From positions 1-34,136 of the forward strand of contig LPNZ01007209.1 in NCBI GenBank assembly GCA_001655205.1: 34,136 nt of DNA. The letters run 5' to 3'. The position numbers were made by a program, and so were the translations under genes. Of this stretch, positions 22,201-31,200 are shown piece after piece. The number at the start of each line of letters is the position of its first letter. Within the stretch, counting starts at the first letter, position 1. The stretch is from Lenisia limosa. Taxonomy: Eukaryota; Breviatea. Under the pieces are notes generated by a model. It made no database searches and was not told the origin of the DNA. It saw nothing but the letters and a program-made list of their open reading frames with translations.

Positions 22201-25200
22201 TTCGAATATTCACATTATTTTAAAGAAGTTTAGAACGGCTTTTACACAAACACCTTTGTAGTTTTCCTTTTTGAAGAAAGCCTGTTCATACCCCCCCCCC
22301 CAATTACAGGTGGACAGTGACCTTGTCAACGTCAAAAACATCACTACAGTACCACATAACGTAACAACCCACCTTGGACTTTTGCGATACTCTCCTGAAG
22401 CCCATCAGCACGGTGTTGTTGGCAGCTTCCAGTTCCGGTTCGTGAGGATTTCCTTTTTTCGGACATTCACATGTAGTAAATATATTATAATAGCTACCTA
22501 ATTTAAGGACAGTATTTGAATCCACTGCTTTTCTCATGTGTGTTTTTTGCAATCGTTTATCAGAACAACCTCTGCTTTTAGCATTACTTTTCCCACTCGA
22601 CAGGGTGTACGACGATGAGTTTTTGGATACCACCAATTCAACGTTCACTGTGGGTGACGGATCTGATTTGTAACATTCTGACATTTATTAGTTAAAGAAG
22701 TTGGCTATTTATAACTTAATTATGGGTATCATTGTGTTTTTAGAGCACTGAGCTTACCCTTTTCTCATCTAATACAACTTCAGATTGTTTTGAGGAGTAG
22801 GAATGACCAGCCATCCGCCTTCGATGCTGTTGTTACCACTTTTGAAGATACTGAAATTTCGGTTTGTGTCCGGTCTTGTTTTGTCCTTTTAAGTTTTCTT
22901 TTCGATGGAATGTTGTCGTATCATGGCATTATCAAGAAGACATGTGTGTTTCGTCCTTGAAGACTTTTACCCTGCAGTTCCATCTCAATGGTACCGATCC
23001 TGATGAGCTGACGGATGATGACTTTGTTGCTTTGAGGGTTCTTGTGGTTACACCGCCAACTTCGGGCAAGCTTTATGTTGGGGGGACATCATATTTACAA
23101 AACCTGAGAAACTGCTTACTTCAAACTCCTTAATTCAACATCTTTCATGATATTAGAGCGCCTCGGTGGGCGTACAGGTGACCACCCCTGACGTCCTCCT
23201 TCCGGACGACTTCCTCAAATGGGTACCGGATCCCAACGACTATGGCCCTTCAGCTGCCACGTTCACTTATAAGGTCTATGACGGCAAAGCGTACAGCGTT
23301 CTCCATGTCGTTACCTTGGACGTTTTACCCGTTAACGACGCGGCTGTTTTGGACTTCCCTACATCGGTTGACGCTCTTGAAGATGTCCCTGTTGCCATTT
23401 TTAACTCTTCCTCGCTTTCATTCATTGTGGATCATGATGATGAAGGTAACAATCTTCAGATGGACATTTCTGTCTCCTCTGGAGTATTAAATGCTCCTCC
23501 ATCCGCCCTTGTTATCTCGGGTACCGGCACTTCGATTCTCAATGTGACTGGAACTGCAGCCGACACGAGCGTCTGGCTAAAATCATTGACCTATGTCGCG
23601 GAGCCTGATTTCAACGGACCAATAGGAATGGACATCACTATCACCGATTCTTTCACCGGGCCAAATACAAAAATTATCCGGGTCCATGTGAGGGGCATGT
23701 ATTTATTATTATTCAGAAAGTGTCATATTTTCACTTATTTGTATATTTATTTCCCTGTGTTTGCTGCTTGTTGAAGCAAAGTGAACACTTACCTCCCCAG
23801 GTAACAATAAACGTCATCGCCGTCAACGACGCTCCTCTCATCTCCGGACCCGCGTCATACAGCCTAGTGGAGGACACGGAGAAGAAAGTGCCAGCAGGAG
23901 GATGGACAGTTACGGATGTTGATGCCGGGTCTGGTTTGGTCAAAACCTGTGTTCAGTCTGACAACGCAAAAATAAAGGTTGGGGAGTGGTAATGCACAGC
24001 ATGCACGATTCATATTGCCCCAATCAGGGTTAAACTTGGTGGATTTTTTTTTTCATTTACTTCCCGCGTTGACGATTCAGCTGTTGTCATCAGGCCTACC
24101 ATCTTCATTTACAAACCCTACGGGAAGCAACACTCAATATTTCTGCTTCAAATCCACGTTAGGGATGTCTGATCTTTGATATTTGAAACAGGAAAATAGC
24201 AATTGAGCACTATTTGTGTACTATGTGCTGCTGTTGAACCCTTCTGAACCACTGTGTACAACTTGATTTACAAAACCACTTGGACATTTACTTTTCAGGA
24301 TTTTGGATGTGGCTACCTTCCTCAACTCTAGAAAGCTTAAACTGAAGGGGGATGCACATTTCAGCGGACAACTAGTTGTGCAATATTCTGTTTCTGACGA
24401 GGGGAATACGGGAGGACCCGCATTATCAGGTTACTACGTAAGTCACATGAGATTTGTGTGTTTATACGTGCTGTTATATCTTCAACGAAATCACAATGTA
24501 CACTGCAATCACCTTGCAGAATATGACAAATACGGTGGACCCTGTGATTGACGGACCAACCGTCTCGGTAGGAGACAAGTATACTAGAAATGTCTCCCAC
24601 TTTGCTCAGATATTTTTATCTTTTAGTTTTTGGATGTGACGGGAAGCGAGGACTCTGTTACCCCCCTTCACCTTGCTGTGTCCCTCATTGATCCTTCAGA
24701 AGAGCTTCTCCCAATTCTGGTAGGCGGAATGTGGCCTGGGATGGTGAAGGAAATAGTCAAATTGAAAGCACAAAGGCCATTGTGCCTCTAGCACAGCCTT
24801 GGTGGGACTAAACCTGCTTCCTTGAATAATAACACGGTGTTGTCCGGGATAGTCCTGTGCTTTCTGGGCTTTGGTCGCTCATTCATTACAGTGCATCCAT
24901 CCTCACATTTTCAGATATCAGGCTTTGAGACCGGATCGGTTGTAGAGAATGCTACCCAAGTCAATGCTACCACCTGGACTGTGAGGGGACTCGAATACCA
25001 ATTTGAAATTGAACTTGCAAAAACTGTCTTAATACGTCTTCTTTCACCTTATCTTTTCTCCAACAATACGCCTTTACGATATAGACACTGAACTCCTCCC
25101 TGGCTTTGACGCCACCACTTCATTGGTCCGGTGTTATGAACCTGGTCGTTGACGTCACGACAAAAGAAACAGACAACACCATTCTCACCGTAACTAAATT

Positions 25201-28200
25201 GTTTGTTGGATGTTCTCTCACTAAATTGTTTGTTGGATGCGATATCTGGTTATTGGGGGGTCACACTTCTCTTGGGCTTTGCCATTTATCCCAAAAAATT
25301 ATATTCTATGCACATTATACATTTGTATTTAATGTAGTATACCATATGATATATAGACTTCAAGTGCATCGTATAGTATACTATAGTTCTTCAAACCAAA
25401 TAAATTGGTCCTGGATTCCTTACTTTCCCCAGGTGTACAGTGAACATCACTCCTGTCCCCACGCTTCCGACGTTCACTGCATTCACTGCCCACTACTCTG
25501 GATGGGAAGACACTTCAGTACCTCTGAACATTGATGGAGTTTTACAAGGTTGTTTTATTGTTGTTTCTCCATTTGCACTGATCTTGATGAAAGGGTGCTA
25601 ACTCTGTAGATTTGGATGGATCTGAGATCCTTTTCGCTGTGTTCCATGGAGTCAGGGGAAGTTTATCCAGGTTGGTGGTTCTGAAGCTTGGAATTAACCA
25701 GTCATGCACTTCATTTCGCTGACGTTTCTTGTTTCTGACCTTGACTTGAATGTCTATTTGATCTTATTATTTAGCGGAGTCAATAGCGGTCCTTCAGAGT
25801 GGACTGTGCAATCTACAGATTTTGTCGGTCTTGCCTTGGACCCCATCCCGAACAGTGACGAACCGTTCAACGTCACGGTGTATCTCACTGCACAAGAAAC
25901 TGCCACTCTTGATACTATTGCGGTCAATCAGGCATTTTCTGTGGAGTTGCAGGCTGTTGCTGACCTTGCTACTGTTCAAAACGGCGAAATGAATGTGACC
26001 GAAGACAACCCTCTTGTACTGGTGGCACTTGCCGATATTGATCTCTCTGAAGTGGTGGTCATCAATGTGACGGGTGTGCCTGCTGGCGGCTGGCTGAATA
26101 TTGGCAACCTCACAGACCCTGCAACCGGCAAATGGGAAGTTACCCAAGCTCAGTTTATTGGGTCAGGTGTGAGTTCCCTGGTGTTCTGGCCGCCTTTGCA
26201 TTGGCATGGCAATTGCACTCTGCAAATCGGACCAGGTACGGTGGTGGAGCTGACCAATCAAGATAGTACACCCATTCCGGGCAACACCTTGGATGTGACT
26301 GTTCTTCCTATTCCTGACGCTCCTTTGTTGGAGGTCAACAGCTCGACAGCACTCGAGGACGCTACAGCTCAGATTGTGCTAGCTGGATCCTTAGTGGACC
26401 CTTCGGAGGCCATTTCTGACTATGTCATCACAGGGGTTCCTTTGGGGTGGTCGCTGGTTCCCGGCACGGAATCGCCACCAGGAACTTGGACAGTTCCTTT
26501 TGCTCCCGAAGTGACGGTGGGAGTAACTGCTATCCCCCACCAAAGTGGTGTTTTTTCTCTTTCCGTTTCGCTCACTTCTTCTGAACAGTCAACTTCCGAC
26601 TCGGCAACCACTGCTGTTGCCCCGGTCGTTTCGTTTACAGCGGTGGCGGATGCAGCTACTCTTGCGCACCCCGCTGTCATATCTACGTACGAAAATGGCA
26701 ACGTCACGTTTGATATTGCGTGCACGAGTGTTGATTCAGACGGATCCGAGGTCGTTACCCTTTCTATCATTGGACTTCCTGGCAGCTCAACATCATCAAG
26801 TGGTGCTATCAGCGGGACTGTTTTGCTGTTCGACAGCAGCGCATCTTCAGTGAACATAACAGGGGTGAGCATCTTCCTGCCGCCGTACTGGTCTGGCAAT
26901 GTGTCTCTTGGAACAGTATGCTGGACCGAAGAAGGCAATGGAGACAGAAAGCAGTCCAATGACACCATGCTGCTTTCGGTTCATTCCGTGCCAACAATGC
27001 CATCAATGGTGCTGACCAATAGCCCACTTGGCAACGAGGATTCTGCGATTGCAGTGACGCTCGATATCGATTTAGTGGATACTGATGGAAGTGAGACTCT
27101 TAGTACACTGAGACTATCTGAACTTCATCCTAACGCCACAGTGTCCCCTGGAACCCGAGTATCATCAACATCTTGGACCTTGTCTGGACCAAGCGAGTGG
27201 TCTAGTTTTGCCGTCACCCCGCCGAGCTTCGACTCTACGGACTTCAGCTTTATTGCAATGATTGATGCGATCGAAAGTGACACTCTTGACTCGATCTCGA
27301 GAGCCATTTCTATCCCCATTTCAGTCACAGCCGTTGCCAACCCTCCGTTTGTCGGACTTGTCTCCGCCGGTTCCGGTCCTGAAGACACGGCTATTACGGC
27401 GATAGTTGACGTGGCTCTGGTTGACTTTGACTCTTCTGAAACCCTGTCTGTTCAAATCCACAGCCTACCTACAGGCTCATCTGTTCAGAACTGTGTCCCT
27501 CTGAGCTCGACCAGTTGCGCATTCAACACGACATTTCTTCCAAACATTGTCTTCACCCCCGCCCTTCACGATGACACGGACATTACCCTGGTCTTGGAAG
27601 CGATCGCCACCGAACAGTCCAATAATGACGAGGCGTCCTCAATGCTCAATGTTTCTTTCGAAGTCATTGCTGTCACGGACCCCATTATATTCCACAGTGT
27701 CAGCATTATCTCAAGGGAAAACGATGACGTTGTCCTTCCTATCGCTCTTGTTGACCCTGACTTGAGTGAGCATCTTTATCTCAATATCAGCCTTCCTCCA
27801 GACTTCGTTTTGCTTCCCGGTTCTCTTATCAGCGGCTCCTGGATTGCAGTTGTCACGGATGGTTCCGACGTCGTCATTCGGCCCCCATTATATGCCAGCG
27901 GAGTGTTCTTCGTCAATGTCACGGCTTACTCGCAGGAACAAGCTGATAGCGCTCTTCGCCTCGACGCTCCCTTCACAACGATCACGCTTACTATTCGCGC
28001 CGGCGCAACCCCTCCACAAACTTCCATCCACCATGCCATGGGTTTGCCTAATAAGGTAATTGCCTTATCTGTCAACTGTAGTCTCACTGACCCTGGAGAA
28101 ATCCTTCTCCCTGTTCATATCACGGGGCTCCCTCCTCCATTTTTACTGTCCTCTGGAGTTTATGACACAGCCAATGACACTTGGGTTGTCCCTTTGGCTG

Positions 28201-31200
28201 AAATGCACAATTTAACTGTATCTCACCCTGGTCCATCAGCAGCCGTCAACATCACCTTGATGGGCTACTCTTTTGACCCGCGGAGTAACACCACTGCAAA
28301 CTCCACCGCGATTGCCTCGGTTCAGATCATTGATCTGCCTGCCACACTCCCTCCTGTCACCAAGTACATAGCCTCGGTTTCTGTCAGAACCCTGGAAGAC
28401 ACCATTGTTGCGCTTGGTGTTCTAAGTAATCTAAGTCTTGCTGAAGTGTCTCCACTTCTCAGTGCAAGGCTCTACAATGTTTACGGAACTCTCACGTGTG
28501 GCTCCCTGGTAATTCCCAGGGTTTGGGAAGTCTTGTGGAGTGATTTAGCCTCTTGCCTAATCCTGCCACTGCCATTTGTTTCGCAGACGACTCAGATCTC
28601 GGCAGTTTTCTTCGTCAATGAAGCACCGCATCTCGGCGTTTACGTCCGTCTCCTGAACTTCTCCGTCGAAGCCGTTGCCAACACTCCACTGTTGGAGGTT
28701 CCTATGGAACCTGTTGTTTTAGACCAAGAGATCCACACTCCTCTCAGTATTAACAGTAGCCTGGTTGATCTTGACGGATCTGAAGAACTTTCTTTGACCA
28801 TCAGTTCGGTACCAGCATGTCTGTCATTCAATCTCGGAGCCCCACATAACACTACTTGGGTCATTGCACATCTCGAAGTAGGCAAACTGTCAAATTTGAC
28901 TGTTTACGCTCTGCCTCAGTGTGACGGGGCCCATGTAGTTGAAATGTCAGCAGAATCGATGGAGGTTTCAAATAATGACACATCAAGCATTTTTGCTAAC
29001 TTTACCCTTCACGTTCTTCCGCAGTCTGACGGAGCAGATATTACGATATTAGACTTCTTGACAGACGAGGATTCAAGCGTCAATCTTGACTGGATTGCTG
29101 TTCCGGTCGATTCGGATGAGTCCCTTGAGCCTGTTGCCCTTGTTTCAGGGCTGCCCGGTACACTGTCACCTGCCAATGAAGTCGGTTCTGGGGCCTTCGA
29201 AATCGACGAAAGCAATTGGTCGTCAGTGTCCTTCACCCCCACGCACAACATCTACGGCAACTTTTCTGTCAGCATTTCTATCCGCTCTGTCTCTGCGGGA
29301 TTGTTGGCATACCCAGTTCCGGCGCCTCTTATGACAACCACGTCATTTCAGATTGTCATTAATCAAGTTGATGATCTTCCTGAAGGCACACTCACAACAT
29401 CGGAAGACATTTGCCAAGTCGGCCTACTTTGTTCAGGCTTTTCCCTACATATATCCGAAGCAATTGGTCCCATAAACGTAACGGTTTCGTCAGCGGATGC
29501 TTTAATTATTCTAGATCCTTCCACACCCTCAGTCATTGATTTGGCATTAACAGAAATATCGTCAAATGGCGCTACTGTCCTCCTTTCTGGTGGTGTATTG
29601 GAAGTGATGTCGGCAGTTCAGTTCATTCGAGTTTTGAGAGAAGTTCCTTCGGAAGCCTTATCCCATTACCCCCAAGCAATGGTGGTGTTTAGCATTACGG
29701 ATTTCGGGCTCAATGAACCCCTAGAATTTATTAAATCATTGACGGGAGTGAAAAAATTCAACCAGCCACCCCAGGCCCTTGGATTAGTGCTAGAGATGAC
29801 CGAAGAGACCTCACAGACTTTTTCGGTGGCTGAAATTGCCGTCAACCCTGAGAATGATGGCATGATACTGAAAGAGGTGCATTGTTTACCCTCCTATTTC
29901 TGCTCCACATCTGTTAACAATACGCATGTGACTGTCTCCCCCAAATTGGACATGTTTGGCTCTTCAGTGCTCCGTTGTTTAGTGGCAGACTCGTTCAATA
30001 ACACTGGTCCAATAGACGCTAATGTCACAATCGCTAACGTCAATGACCCCCCTGTGGTGATTGCACCCCCAGTTCTCGCATTTATTGAGGACGGGATTTC
30101 TGGAATTGGAGTTTGGAGCATTATTGACGTTGATAATGAAACTATTTCGGTAACTATCGAAACTACTTCCAGTGATAGAAGAAGGTCCATCCCACAACCC
30201 ACTATCATGGTACCCGGAGGAACCCCGGAAATAGAGTCATCCGCAGTGACGGTTGGCACAAATGCCACGTCAATTATCACATTAACTGGAAAGGCTGTCG
30301 ACATCACTAAATGCATGATGAACGTTCGAGTGACGCTACCTCCGCATTCGACTTCCACAATCGAAGTTCTTGTTTCTGCCGTTGACACAGAGTATCAAGT
30401 TCACTCGCCAGGAATAGTGACTAATATTACTGCTGTTGACGACGTGCTTGTCAGACAATGGCAAAGCGTTGAGTTTCAGATTTGGAGTGACCTCACGCGC
30501 ACTCTTACGCCAGCGCAACTTGGCGTGGTTGATGTGGATGGTGACTTGGACCTTTCTTCCGCTGCCGTAGTCCTGATTTCTGGATCTGACCAAATCTCAG
30601 CCGAACCCATGACGGGCGGTATTCGGTTCACTTCCGCTGGCAGCTGGGGAGGCTCGGAGATTGTCGGAAACTATTCTGTTTGTGACCTGAATCTGTCGTG
30701 CGTGGCTGTCAATATATCAATCGAAGTGAGGGGATTGTTCTTGTAGCTATATTACTGTGTACTATATGATATGTATAATCCTCAAATTCATCTTCTCAAG
30801 TTCAGCAGCGCATCTGTTTTGCATTGTTTCACTCTTGCAGCTCCTTGAAGCCCCCTGTCTGGTCCAAGCCGAAGCCAGCGACCCCACCAACCTCATCGCA
30901 ACCTGCAGTACAGGCGACCTGATTACGCTAGAGTTTTCCTCGGATTGCCTTCCTGCTGACCCCCATGAGTTCTTAAACTTCTCACACCCTGGTGGGAAGG
31001 GATGGCTGGAATAGAATTCAGTTAACATTGTAAAATACGGGGTTTTGCTGTTTGAAGATATAGCCGTCTATTTCATTTTACCATATCAAACCAATTCCCC
31101 AAACATTCATGGTCACATTGAATGATTAACTAGATATTAGCCTCAGTTGTGTCGTTTTTGACCATTGTAGTTGGAGATTATGATTACATTTGGAAGACGG

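Noticed and set aside
29894-30388. Minus-strand open frame of 164 codons inside the 4.95-kb exon
   Set aside because: It is an antisense shadow of a well-supported coding exon, with no recognisable motif of its own.
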